Positions 41,367 to 48,880 of a stretch of DNA of 64,000 nt are shown in pieces. The notes below the pieces were generated by a model that made no database searches, was not told the origin of the DNA, and saw only the letters and a program-made list of their open reading frames with translations. The number at the start of each line of letters is the position of its first letter. Position 1 is the stretch's first letter. Made by a program: the position numbers and the translations under genes. This stretch comes from Synchiropus splendidus. Its lineage: Eukaryota > Chordata > Actinopteri > Syngnathiformes > Callionymidae. The stretch lies in the NCBI RefSeq assembly GCF_027744825.2, contig NC_071342.1:22784001-22848000 (forward strand), written 5' to 3'.

Positions 41367-44300
41367 TGTATTGCTGTCCTGGTGGGACATTGGGTGGTTT
41401 TTATTTTTTTGTCATTGACATACATTGCCATAACCCTTTCCCCAGCCTCTCACCCTAAACCTAGCCATCCAAAACACATGGCTTACCTTAACCATTTACT
41501 TAATTTGAACCTAATTATAATGACTTACTTTGAAGTTTTCGTCCTCAAAAGGAGACTTAACCTTGTGGGGACTGGGAAAAATGTAGCATAAGGAGGTGTG
41601 TTGTCAAGGTCCATGCAAGACGCATGTTTTAAGAGCTGTTCTTTGGGATGTTGTCAAGGTTTTGAAATTGTGGCTGAGACCAACTCAGAGTCTTTAGTGG
41701 CTTCTTCACTAGTCAGCATGTTGCTCATTCAGTCTGATCTCCCTCACAGACGTGAATGAGTGCGAGCTGCTCAGCAGTGTGTGTGGAGAAGCTCAGTGCG
41801 TCAACGTGGACGGCTCCTTCCTCTGCGTGTGTCCCAGCGGCCAGGAGTACAACGTCATGGTGGCCAAGTGTGAGCCGCTCCCCACAGGTGCCATCCTCAA
41901 GACTGGGCTGATCGAAGGATCTGTTCTCACCACACTCTCCTCACCTTCCTCAGCTTCATCCGTGGAGCGTAAAGAGTGCTACTTCCGTCTCAACGACGAG
42001 AACCTGTGCGAGAGCGTGCTGACCAGCCACGTGACTCTGGAGGAGTGCTGCTGCACCCTGGGCGCCGGCTGGGGGGACAACTGCGAGGTCCATCCCTGTC
42101 CCGTCAACGGCACCGGTGAGTGGAGACACACGCCACCCACTGATTTTATGGATCACATTCTTCCACCTCCTGGACTCATATCAGACCACTCGGCCGAGTG
42201 TTTTTGGTCGACAAGTTAGAAGATAAAACTGAGTTAATCTGCCGAGTCTTGACTGGTGATGTGTGAGGACTCCCTCAGAGGACAAGATTCAAGAGTGCAC
42301 ATTCAGATCCTGTTGACACTTTGAGCCGACAACTGCATGTGTTTGTCAACACACGAACTACGTCCTACCGTCTCCGTGACCCCTCTGTCTTCTCCACAGA
42401 CCAGTTCAACCAGATGTGTCCGTCTGGAAGAGGCTTCATCCCGAGCCAGGACCTGCTGTATGGCGTGCAGGCGGCTGACAGCTACAAAAGTAAGTCACTC
42501 TCTGTTCCTTGCTGACTGTCTTGAGAGCTGCTCCCGGTCCAGAGACTGGATCTGGGCATTGCTTTGGAGCGAGCTCAGCGCCCCCTGGTGCGCTGGAGTG
42601 TCGGGCTTGTCTCTGCTTCAGGTCATTGTTTTCTAATTATTCACAGCGATTATATATTTTGGTTTGTATATATTTATAATATTTTTGTTCAAAGACTTGA
42701 TGATCAGAACTCCTCCTTCAGTTATCTATCTGGGTGAATGTGTGTTATTGTTGACGAATAAAAAACAGATTAAAAGGTTTAGCAAGAAACAAAAACTCCT
42801 GCATTGTTTTCGCTTACTACCCAAGAACACCTTTATGCCGGCAGAAGCATCCTCCAGTTAGGTGTCTGCTTGCTGCTCCGCTCTCCCTTGCAGCTTCAAA
42901 CAGAACTGCATGCAGGGGGATTAGCGCTAGTCTGGCATTTCAGGGAAACCATCATGGCGCAATGAGAGCCACCACACCTTCAGAATAAGGATCCCTTTAT
43001 TCATGATGATGAAACGTGTTAAAACAAAGTCCAAACAGGCGGAAAACACTTCAAGCATCAGTGAGCTGAACATGATCTCAGACGTTTTCAGCGTGTGTGT
43101 AACGGGAAAATCCGAAAGAAACATAACTAAAGGACAGAAATTCGTCTTCTGCTGGCGGAACTAAAGTCGTGCAACCAGCAGGACAAATGAAGAGACAGAC
43201 CAGTAAGGACGGCTGCGCACTGGAGCAAGATTTATTTCTCGTGATAAAAAATTAGTTTTATTGTTGTCAACAATTCCCCAAATGTCAAAAATTGGCTTCG
43301 GTTCTGCTTGCCATTTTGGTTTCATTTACTTATTTGAGGGGGAAAATCCTGGTGGAAACGCTACATTTGAGGTTCGCATTTTATTTAAACACGAACTACA
43401 AAAGTAGATGTGACATTGATATCATTCAACACTATTTTAAGATTTTTATTTTGTTTCTGTTGTAATAAATATAAAACATGGAGTGTATCATTGATAAATG
43501 CATATTCTGTCAACAATCAAAACAGCAAAGTTGCATTGAGGATACATTCATTCAGTCAGTTTATTCTAGCAACTTGTTATTCCAGATTTTTAGTCAATGT
43601 CATACTGTAAGTCAACTGGAAAAAAATGTGAAAAGTGTTTCTGGAATGAAAAGAATGACTAAAATGTTTTGACTGAAACTTGACTGAAATACACTGAGTT
43701 TTTGTTTGACGAAAACATGACTAACAAAAATGATGTGTGAATGACTAAAGACTGAGCATTAACTTTGACTAAGACTAAAATGGGCGACAAAATGAACACA
43801 TTGGGATAAACAGTAGAGAACTCACCTGACACTGGAGACACTCGTGCTCCACCTTGTGTTCAGTCTCAGTGAACCTGCCCTTGTGTTGCTGCCGCTGCTG
43901 TGTGTTGACAGATGCAGATGAGTGCACTCTGTTTGGAGAGGAGGTGTGTAAAGGCGGCTTCTGTCAGGACACGGTGGGCAGCTACGAGTGCTACTGCAAG
44001 AGCGGCCAGGACTACGACACGGCCAGGCTGGAGTGCAGAGGTGCGCGTGCCGCCGGTCCTGCGCCTGTGACGACCCGCTCAGGCTCCTCCTCTTTTCTCC
44101 CGCCAGACATCGACGAGTGCCAGGATGAGTCGCTGTGTGCGGGCGGCCAGTGCTTCAACACGGACGGCTCCTTCTTGTGCTTCTGCACGCACCCCATGGA
44201 GCTGGACGCCAGTGGCACTCGCTGCATCTTCGTTCCCGCCGCCGCCGCAGGTGAGCGCTCTGGGGACCGAGCTGCGGTGTCTCCACCGCGTGAGGACTCG

Positions 44301-46357
44301 CTGTACATTGAAAAATGACCGGTGCTGTGACGCATGTGTAGAGCAACATGAGGTGGAGCAGCTCGACTACCAGGGAATCTGCTGGCAGACGGTGACGGCA
44401 ACCATGACGTGCACTGAACCCCTCGGTCCCAACAGGAAGACCACCTACACTGAGTGTTGCTGCCTGCATGGCGAGGCCTGGGGCATGGAATGTGCCCTGT
44501 GTCCACCCAAACACACTGGTGTGTCCCACAAACTCACACACACACATATATATATATATATCTCTATCCTTGTGGCGACCTCTCAATTGCCATCACCCTT
44601 TCCCCAGCCTTTCCCCCTAAACCTAACCATCCAAAACACACACCCAAACTGTAACCCAGTTATTTTGACATTTTCACCCTCAAAACTCTATGTGAACCGC
44701 CCAAAATGTCCTCATAAGATCAGTGTGTGGTGAAAGAATATTAATGCATGTACTGTCCACTAAGGATGGGCGATAACGATGACGATTCTGCATCTCACGA
44801 TAAATGCCATAACCACGTTGAACCTGCACACGTGAACATGAGGAGACCGTGACGGCACCGCGCTCTCCAGCTCCACTGCGTTTGACAGCCGACACCAGTG
44901 TGTGACAGTTGTGGAGAGTGTGGTGGACTTTGGTTCACCATGGTAGTTTGAAAGTGATTTTGAATCCAGGGAACCTTTGAGCAGAGCAGCCTGTCAGACA
45001 CCAGCGGCTTCTACCAGAGACGTGAAACATTGAGTTTCTCATCTCTGCACTGAGTTCACTGTTCTATTGAAACATCAACACATCATGATGTTGGAGACAA
45101 ACTCCACTAATAAGTTCCATCATAAAACAGTTTCTAGAGAGACTGTAGTGTCCAACACATGGAAGAGAAGGAACATGGATTTATTCTGAAAATTATTACC
45201 GAAATGACAACATTTATCGCGATAACTTCTTTTGGCCCATCCCTCATGTACACACACACACCCCCAAGGTGACCTGTCAGTATTCTCCTGAGCAGAACCC
45301 AAAAGCCCAGTTCATCTTTAGGGACAAGAACGTGGCTGAAGCTCCAAACTGGCTCATGTTCTTGGTCTTCCTTCCTCAGCGGACTACGCCCTGATGTGCA
45401 ACCTCCCCCTGGGTGGTGGGCGGCGGGCGTACGGCCGTGATGCTCTGGTGGCAGGGCCGGTCCTGGAGTATGAAGTGAGCCCGGACTACTCTCCGTCGCC
45501 GGAGCGACTGCCGCCCTTCTACGACAGCGAGGAGCGTGAGTCACTTCTTTTCAGGTTCTTTGTTGTGTGTCTGTGGTCTGAAGTCACAGAACGAATAGGG
45601 ATTTACTATAGGACTTTAAGCACCAGTGCGATTTGGCGGGTGGTGAGCCTGGGATTTTTTTCAACGAACCAAAGGTGCTGTGGCTAGAAGGTTGAAAAGG
45701 TTGAAAAACACTGGTTTAAATTGTGTTGTCGCTCAACATTTTTCTACCTACAAACCACTTTACCAACAATAATTCAAAGTAAAAGAAATGGATGGATGGA
45801 TAGAGCAGAGGATGTGTCTCTGAGAACTAAACAAAAAGAGGTTCTGATCTGAATAACAAACAGGTTTCTCGTCGGCTCAGTCGGAGCTCTGCTGCCCTCA
45901 TGTGGCGAATAAACGAACCTGTCGTGAATCCTCAGTCACAGCATCGTGCCGGGTGATGACTGCCGTGTCCTTCCCTGATGTTTCAGACTCCTACAAGGCG
46001 TTCGAGGGCCTGCGAGCGGAGGAGTGCGGCATCCTGAACGGCTGCGAGAACGGGCGCTGCGTGCGCGTGCAGGAGGGCTACACCTGCGACTGCTTCGACG
46101 GCTACACGCTGGACCTGTCCCGCATGGCCTGCGTCGGTGAGGGAGCGCTCGCTCAGTAACACCTGTGGCAGGCGCTGATGGCGCCTCTTCCCTCCGCAGA
46201 CGTCAACGAGTGCTCGGAGCTCAACACCCGCATGTCACTGTGCAAGAACGCCAAGTGCGTCAACACGGCGGGCTCCTACCAGTGCGTGTGTCTGCCGGGC
46301 TTCACCGCCTCCGACAAACCCAACTACTGCGTGGCGGCGCGGCGGACGTCGCAGTGA
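5958..46357 (+). CDS. ltbp1: latent transforming growth factor beta binding protein 1, long form, 28 coding exons, 1482 aa
   Basis: A secreted matrix glycoprotein that disulphide-bonds the TGF-beta propeptide (LAP) and tethers the latent complex to fibrillin and fibronectin. Coding exons: 5958-6262, 11163-11233, 16280-16598, 21472-21602, 26660-26827, 29741-29941, 30318-30619, 30704-30806, 31163-31222, 31647-31769, 32934-33101, 33433-33591, 34554-34640, 35605-35730, 35793-35918, 37281-37400, 37896-38021, 38125-38250, 38314-38442, 40758-40886, 41750-42115, 42400-42489, 43912-44040, 44107-44250, 44342-44518, 45380-45535, 45987-46136, 46200-46357. They sum to 4449 bases with every junction in phase and no internal stop. 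Order: signal peptide, 4-Cys, EGF1, EGF2, TB1, EGF3, hybrid, proline-rich hinge, eight cbEGFs, TB2, two cbEGFs, TB3, two EGFs. Human LTBP1L is about 1721 residues, so this form is shorter, mainly in the N-terminal linkers, hinge and cbEGF array. Matches such as [12 protein letters not shown] and [20 protein letters not shown] separate it from LTBP2, 3 and 4. Confidence 0.96.
6263..11162 (+). other. ltbp1: ltbp1 intron 1
   Basis: A 4.9-kb intron. It holds a foldback element at 7100-7580. I see no exon with family similarity. 10440-10580 is AT-rich. Confidence 0.7.
7100..7580. mobile_element. foldback MITE with ~75-bp terminal inverted repeats
   Basis: The left end (about 7100-7183) and right end (about 7498-7580) are inverted copies. 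Each outer edge reads AGCCC then GGAAGTGACATGCATGTGTT on its own strand, followed by GGATGTG, a CATGCAT, a T-run and GAGATAAC. A third, shorter inverted copy of the end lies inside at about 7205-7262. The element has no coding capacity, so it is non-autonomous. GTACG flanks both sides but may belong to the repeat rather than be a target-site duplication. Confidence 0.75.
11163..11233 (+). CDS. ltbp1: ltbp1 exon 2: four-cysteine domain
   Basis: Encodes [20 protein letters not shown] followed by CTK, nearly identical to the human four-cysteine module. The acceptor TTCTGCAG ends at 11162 and the donor GTAAGT starts at 11234. Phases 2 and 1 match the neighbouring exons. Confidence 0.95.
11234..16279 (+). 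other. ltbp1: ltbp1 intron 2
   Basis: A 5.0-kb intron. It holds the longest copy of a dispersed repeat (about 11480-12235). The remainder shows only short chance frames. Confidence 0.7.
11480..12235. repeat. dispersed repeat family A, copy 1 (non-autonomous transposon-like)
   Basis: About 750 bases are shared with 44764-45247 (same orientation, internally deleted) and 54448-55149 (inverted). Common landmarks are GTGGTGGACTTTGGTT, AGGGAACCTTTGA and CAGTTTCTAGAGAGACTGTA. It has no coding frame. Confidence 0.75.
16280..16598 (+). CDS. ltbp1: ltbp1 exon 3: EGF-like domain 1 and linker
   Basis: Encodes [20 protein letters not shown] then [11 protein letters not shown], the first (non-calcium-binding) EGF-like module, at about residues 126-156. 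A Pro/His/Asn-rich linker follows and ends [19 protein letters not shown]; human has MTLTLKPKP at the same place. Acceptor CCCTGCAG, donor GTAAGT at 16599. Confidence 0.93.
16599..21471 (+). other. ltbp1: ltbp1 intron 3
   Basis: A 4.9-kb intron with a probable LINE 3' fragment at about 18225-18515. I see no additional exon. Confidence 0.65.
18225..18515 (+). mobile_element. degenerate LINE reverse-transcriptase 3' fragment
   Basis: A broken frame reads [13 protein letters not shown] and later LVEVAWLC. This resembles the C-terminal end of reverse transcriptases common in fish non-LTR elements, where VVKRELSRKAKLS is typical. Frameshifts and stops show it is dead. A similar fragment lies at 50930-51040. 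Confidence 0.5.
21472..21602 (+). CDS. ltbp1: ltbp1 exon 4: linker before the short-form start
   Basis: Encodes [20 protein letters not shown] and on to GHNPIL. Human LTBP1L has HHGQTQEYVLKPKYF at this position. The acceptor is CTCCAG, the donor GTGAGT at 21603, and the phases (2 in, 1 out) fit. Confidence 0.9.
21603..26457 (+). other. ltbp1: ltbp1 intron 4 and likely promoter region of the short form
   Basis: Introns of the long form run from 21603 to 26659. 25330-26110 is AT-rich with no genes. 26250-26400 becomes GC-rich, so the short-form promoter may lie there or a little upstream. A strong pyrimidine tract and AG at 26456-26457 could be the acceptor of a noncoding short-form leader exon. 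Confidence 0.5.
26584..46357 (+). CDS. ltbp1: ltbp1 short form with alternative signal peptide, 1232 aa
   Basis: The frame of exon 5 stays open upstream of the long-form acceptor (AG at 26658-26659). It begins [20 protein letters not shown] at 26584, followed by a hydrophobic run that joins directly to [11 protein letters not shown]. This is a second signal peptide at the same place as the human LTBP1S start, where a separate first exon reads into [11 protein letters not shown]. The short form would therefore use 26584-26827 and then exons 6-28, and the long form would splice inside this exon. An upstream in-frame ATG at 26434 precedes the putative acceptor at 26457 and is less likely to be used. 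Confidence 0.8.
26660..26827 (+). CDS. ltbp1: ltbp1 exon 5 (long-form boundaries)
   Basis: Encodes [20 protein letters not shown], then [20 protein letters not shown] and [16 protein letters not shown]. It is very close to human, including the N-glycosylation sites NHT and NTT. The acceptor CCGTGGCAG has a poor pyrimidine tract, as expected for an intra-exonic site. Donor GTAAGG at 26828. Confidence 0.93.
26828..29740 (+). other. ltbp1: ltbp1 intron 5
   Basis: A 2.9-kb intron. Around 27660-27690 there is a GGGTTCAAGTCCC stretch, a possible Pol III B-box remnant. I see nothing else. Confidence 0.6.
29741..29941 (+). CDS. ltbp1: ltbp1 exon 6: EGF-like domain 2
   Basis: Encodes [20 protein letters not shown] then [11 protein letters not shown], followed by a linker with [12 protein letters not shown]. 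All three parts match the human protein. Residues about 332-398. Confidence 0.95.
29997..30096 (-). mobile_element. hAT-like MITE fragment
   Basis: Begins CAGTGTTTTTCAACC, a typical hAT-superfamily terminal repeat. Inverted relatives lie at 45625-45713, 50171-50623 and 51345-51438. Confidence 0.55.
30318..31222 (+). CDS. ltbp1: ltbp1 exons 7-9: linker and TB1 (first 8-Cys) domain
   Basis: Exons 30318-30619, 30704-30806 and 31163-31222. The linker opens [20 protein letters not shown], as in human. TB1 runs from [19 protein letters not shown] through [19 protein letters not shown] to SSYCQ, with all eight cysteines present. TB1 has the shorter Cys-Cys pair seen in the human domain rather than Cys-Cys-Cys. 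Introns of 84 and 356 bases split it. Confidence 0.95.
31223..31646 (+). other. ltbp1: ltbp1 intron 9
   Basis: AT-rich, with a short AAT-type microsatellite (about 31370-31395) and an A-run near 31525. No genes. Confidence 0.6.
31647..31769 (+). CDS. ltbp1: ltbp1 exon 10: EGF-like domain 3 (calcium-binding)
   Basis: Encodes [20 protein letters not shown] then [11 protein letters not shown]. It has the D-x-D/N-E calcium motif and six cysteines. Acceptor CTGCAG, donor GTAAGT at 31770. Confidence 0.95.
31770..32933 (+). other. ltbp1: ltbp1 intron 10
   Basis: 1.2 kb without recognisable features. Confidence 0.6.
32934..33591 (+). CDS. ltbp1: ltbp1 exons 11-12: hybrid domain and start of the hinge
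   Basis: Exons 32934-33101 and 33433-33591. The hybrid (8-Cys) domain reads [40 protein letters not shown] and [15 protein letters not shown]. It includes the Cys triplet and matches human closely. A Pro/Glu-rich hinge follows ([20 protein letters not shown]); in human this region is the protease-sensitive site that releases latent complexes. Residues 595-703. Confidence 0.95.
33592..34553 (+). other. ltbp1: ltbp1 intron 12
   Basis: 962 bases in the hinge region. No exon was recognised, although human has additional hinge sequence. Confidence 0.5.
34554..34640 (+). CDS. ltbp1: ltbp1 exon 13: hinge
   Basis: Encodes [20 protein letters not shown] then QDIAPTQSA. Human has VIEKTSPPVPVEV and SQVIAPTQVTE at the same place. 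Acceptor CTTCACAG, donor GTGAGA. Confidence 0.9.
34881..35190 (+). repeat. dispersed repeat family B, copy 1
   Basis: About 310 bases recur as an inverted copy at 62565-62880. Shared landmarks include CACCATGGTGGCTATA, GTAGTGGAAACCCTGGACATT and TTTTGTTCAGGG. No coding frame. Confidence 0.75.
35605..40886 (+). CDS. ltbp1: ltbp1 exons 14-20: seven calcium-binding EGF modules
   Basis: One module per exon: 35605-35730, 35793-35918, 37281-37400, 37896-38021, 38125-38250, 38314-38442, 40758-40886. Each begins with D/E-V/I-DEC and has six cysteines, and all introns are phase 1, the rule for shuffled EGF exons. Openings: [120 protein letters not shown]. Most keep the aromatic residue of the hydroxylated consensus. 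With the module in exon 21 they form a rigid rod between the hinge and TB2. Human has eleven modules here; three have no counterpart in this sequence. Confidence 0.95.
35919..37280 (+). other. ltbp1: ltbp1 intron 15
   Basis: 1.4 kb. This is where the third human cbEGF (DVDECLRPDVCGEGHC) would be expected. I searched both strands by eye and see no such exon or its remnant. Confidence 0.55.
38443..40757 (+). other. ltbp1: ltbp1 intron 19
   Basis: A 2.3-kb intron, AT-rich from 38990 to 39480. No cbEGF exon is visible. Confidence 0.6.
41279..41363. repeat. (CT)n(CA)n compound microsatellite
   Basis: About 27 bases of CT followed by about 56 bases of CA, in ltbp1 intron 20. It gives rise to spurious His/Thr and Cys/Val frames. 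Confidence 0.95.
41366..41585 (+). repeat. dispersed repeat family C, copy 1 (microsatellite-associated)
   Basis: Starts directly after the CA microsatellite. Shared with 44562-44712 and 54030-54290 through CACCCTAAACCTA-CCATCC, CAAAACACA and a TTGTGGGG end. Confidence 0.65.
41750..42489 (+). CDS. ltbp1: ltbp1 exons 21-22: cbEGF and TB2 (propeptide-binding 8-Cys) domain
   Basis: Exon 21 (41750-42115) encodes cb[20 protein letters not shown], a 35-residue Ser/Thr-rich linker and most of TB2. Exon 22 (42400-42489) encodes [15 protein letters not shown]2 reads [13 protein letters not shown], then [20 protein letters not shown]. It keeps all eight cysteines, including those that exchange with the TGF-beta propeptide. 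Between Cys6 and Cys7 it has EVHP, where human has EIFP. One exon carries both the cbEGF and TB2, although the linker contains CCCACAG|GTGCC and could hide a roughly 60-base intron. Residues 1027-1178. Confidence 0.95.
42490..43911 (+). other. ltbp1: ltbp1 intron 22
   Basis: AT-rich intron. 43630-43790 has many degenerate GACTAAAA-like units, resembling a decayed repeat. No genes. Confidence 0.6.
43912..44250 (+). CDS. ltbp1: ltbp1 exons 23-24: two cbEGF modules
   Basis: Exons 43912-44040 ([17 protein letters not shown]) and 44107-44250 ([16 protein letters not shown] and [16 protein letters not shown]). Both have close human counterparts. They are separated by a 66-base intron. An Ala/Pro-rich spacer follows. 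Confidence 0.95.
44342..45535 (+). CDS. ltbp1: ltbp1 exons 25-26: TB3 domain
   Basis: Exons 44342-44518 and 45380-45535. TB3 reads [33 protein letters not shown] and ADYALMC, then [11 protein letters not shown], which is conserved in human. In human this C-terminal region binds fibrillin. The first acceptor (GTGTAG, after a 91-base intron) and the donor GTGTGT at 44519 are weak, but similarity and phase fix both borders. Confidence 0.93.
44562..44712 (+). repeat. dispersed repeat family C, copy 2
   Basis: Follows a CA/TA microsatellite (44536-44561). It matches 41366-41585 and 54030-54290. Confidence 0.65.
44764..45247. repeat. dispersed repeat family A, copy 2 (internally deleted, both ends present)
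   Basis: Begins GGATGGGCGATAAC and ends GGCCCATCCCT, an inverted-repeat pair that suggests the real element ends. Relative to copy 1 it lacks about 300 internal bases between AGGGAACCTTTGA and GCAGAGCAGCC. Confidence 0.75.
45625..45713 (+). mobile_element. hAT-like MITE fragment
   Basis: Shares GGTGGTGAGCCTGGGATTTT and ends GGTTGAAAAACACTG, a hAT-type terminal repeat. Confidence 0.55.
45987..46357 (+). CDS. ltbp1: ltbp1 exons 27-28: two C-terminal EGF modules and stop
   Basis: Exon 27 (45987-46136) encodes [20 protein letters not shown] then YTCDCFDGY, nearly identical to human. Exon 28 (46200-46357) encodes [26 protein letters not shown]-like [15 protein letters not shown] and a short basic tail AARRTSQ before TGA at 46355. 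The human tail is longer and acidic (about 16 residues), so the C-terminus differs. A 63-base intron separates the two. Confidence 0.97.
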
Positions 46358-47790
46358 GGCCGCCAGCAGGACTGTAACCGCACGCACGAGCTTGTATCAC
46401 TATACTTGTGAGGACGCCTGCCACTCTCAGCCCATCTCCGAGGAAGACGCCACACGTGGTCAGCGCTGGAGAGTAAAACTGATCTGGAGGATTCCCAGGG
46501 TTTGCTTCGGCCCATCGCTGCACCTTCACTCCTCCAGGTTCCACTGGTCATGTTGGTGAACCTCCACGAACACAACAGGCAGGAAGGTTCCAGGACAACC
46601 GGGCCACAAAAGCGCTTCTGTTGCTGGTCAGAATGTGTCTTCTGCTCTGGTGCTGTGTCAGACGTCCAGACCCGAGGGTGGGTCTCACGACTGCTCCTCT
46701 CTTCCTTCTCAGCTGAGTCTTGACCGGGGCGAGTCAGAGCTTTGTTGGGTTCCGGTTGTCTTGCAACCTTCTTGTGTGGATGACCCGATTCAACTGCAGA
46801 ACAGCTGCTTCGTCCTCCTTCGTTCCTTCACTGCATCCAGGAAACTCCCGGATGTTTTCATCTGCTTGAGTCCAGCAGGCTTCAGCAGACATGGCGGGTG
46901 TCTGTGGCCCAGTGTGTGTGATGCACCAAAGCTCACGAGACGTTCCAAAGAAGTGAAAACAACCTCTCGACGAGGAGGAGAAGCCTCAGCGTGCAATGTC
47001 ACACGTTGGTTCCAGACCAAAGAGGAGCGACTCCCACACCAACATCTTGTCTATGAAACCAAAGAGCACAAAAGAAATCTCCCTACAAACAAACAGGACT
47101 CTTCCACGGCGTGTTGGCGACTCCCCGTGTTCGTAAACATCCACCTCACCAGTGACCCAAGATGTTCCAAAGTCGAGTCCTCCAGGAGCAGCAGAGCAAC
47201 CAGCGGAGGCGAGGTGTGGCCCTTGTTTGGTCAGTGGATTGTGAAGTCAGGTCTGTTGTGAGGCTGCGGTCCTCAGAAGTATAGTCATACCACACACACA
47301 CACACACACACCTTCTTAATCCAAGCCCACGTATCCTGCACTGTGGACATGCCTCACATTTCTACTTGAGATGAAGTCTTCCTAACCTACCTGAGAGGAA
47401 TCCGGATGTATAAATGCCTGTTTCTAATGTTTGATGTTTATAGCATTTACCGTGTCGACAAACCCTGCAGACACGTGCATTTGGGGGGATCCACTTGTAT
47501 TCAGTCGAGGCGACTGCGCTATTTAATTGTGTGAAGGTGACCGTGTCTCCACCCAGAGCCAATGAACCTGGCCTCGCTTCCTCTCTGCCTTCCGTCTCGC
47601 TCTACTTACCTCTGTTTTCCTGCAAAGTCTTGCCAGGTTGCCAAGCTGCTACAGACGTTTGTACATTTAGTGGAGAGGGAGCAGCGTGTGTGTGTGATTT
47701 GTACATGACTTTAAAAAGAGCTTCTTTTTTTCTATGACTTCTCTGACAGCCAACTTTCGCCTGCTTGGTAATAAACCACACATGGTGATC
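46358..47790 (+). other. ltbp1: ltbp1 3'UTR
   Basis: Sequence from the stop to the first good poly(A) signal. It contains a CA microsatellite at 47290-47312. Chance frames of up to 208 codons are present but lack similarity or composition. Confidence 0.6.
47770..47775 (+). promoter_or_regulatory. ltbp1: poly(A) signal AATAAA of ltbp1
   Basis: First canonical signal after the stop, 1.4 kb downstream. Confidence 0.55.
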
Positions 47791-48331
47791 TTTGAACCGA
47801 CTCCACTTCTTCTCAGTCATAGCGCTGGAAATGACCATGTCAGGCTAGTTGCGACTGAAGAGTCCAGGGGTCTGGACCCGGTCCTCAATAGACCCACGAC
47901 GGACCATGAGTGACCTGATCTCGTGTCTCTTTATACTGTGTACTGCATCCATGAACTTCATGATTGTTGTTCTCTTGTCCTTCTGACCTGGTAGCTCCAT
48001 GTCGGGTCACACTGTTCCCGTCAAACATAGCATCATTTACCCTTCATATGTTGGTTGTTTTGACTCTACTGATGGATCTTTTTTTCCTGTCTCTAAATGG
48101 TCCTGGTTCATTTCCAGTCATAGCTGGTTCTGTTCATCGTGTTTGTGTGTGGACGGAGGCCAGCTCTGCATCTGGAGCAGGTCTGTGTGTTTCACTGACT
48201 CTTATCAGCAGATAGCTGACCAGTGCGGTGACCTGCTGTGATGCTGCGGCGGAGCAAACAGAGGCAGAGAGAGAGTGTTCAGCAGCAGGTGCTCAGAGTT
48301 GGATCCTAAGGTGAGACATTCACACTCGCTT

Positions 48332-48880
48332 ACGGTTGGAACACGGGGGTCGGCCATATTTAGTGATGGCGTCGTCCAGGTTACAGTTGGAACATGAAGG
48401 TCGGCCATGTTTGGTGATGGCGTGATCCAGGTTCTAGTTGGAACACGGGGGTCGGCCATGTTTCGTGATGGCGTGATCCAGGTTACAGTTGGAACACGGG
48501 GGTCGGCCATGTTTAGTGATAGCGTGAACCAGGTTACAGTTGGAACACAGGATTCGGCCATATTTAGTGGTGGCATGGTCCAGGTTACAGTTCGAACATG
48601 ATGGTCGGCCATATTTAGTGATGGCGTGATCCAGGTTACAGTTGGAACACGGGGGTCGGCCATATTTCATGATGGCGTGATCCAGGTTACGGTTGGAACA
48701 TTGGTGTCAGCCATATTTAGTGATGGCGTGAACCAGGTTACATTTGGAACCCGTGGATCGGCCATATTTAGTGATGGCGTGATCCAGGTTACCGATGGAA
48801 TATGGTAGTCGGCCATATTTAGTCCAGGTTACTGATGGAATACGGGAGTCGGCCATATTTAGTGATGGCGAGATCCACCC
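48332..48880. repeat. 51-bp minisatellite, about 10.5 copies
   Basis: The landmark GTCGGCCAT recurs at 48349, 48400, 48451, 48502, 48553, 48604, 48655, 48706, 48757 and 48808, an exact 51-base period with only substitutions. A last, shortened unit sits near 48850. Because 51 is a multiple of 3 it opens frames on both strands, for example repeated GRPPCSNCNLDHAITK on the minus strand. Confidence 0.95.

Noticed and set aside
41054..41431. Cys-Val and His-Thr rich frames
   Set aside because: Translation of the CT/CA microsatellite.
44012..44506. 164-codon minus-strand frame
   Set aside because: Antisense shadow of ltbp1 exons 23-25.
46635..47261. 208-codon frame after the ltbp1 stop
   Set aside because: It lies in the 3'UTR, has no similarity I recognise, and has low-complexity Ser/Arg composition typical of chance frames.
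48434..48670. Cysteine-containing repeat protein on the minus strand
   Set aside because: The frame is explained by a 51-base tandem repeat. All three frames on both strands tend to be open, and no start, promoter or non-repeat coding part is seen.
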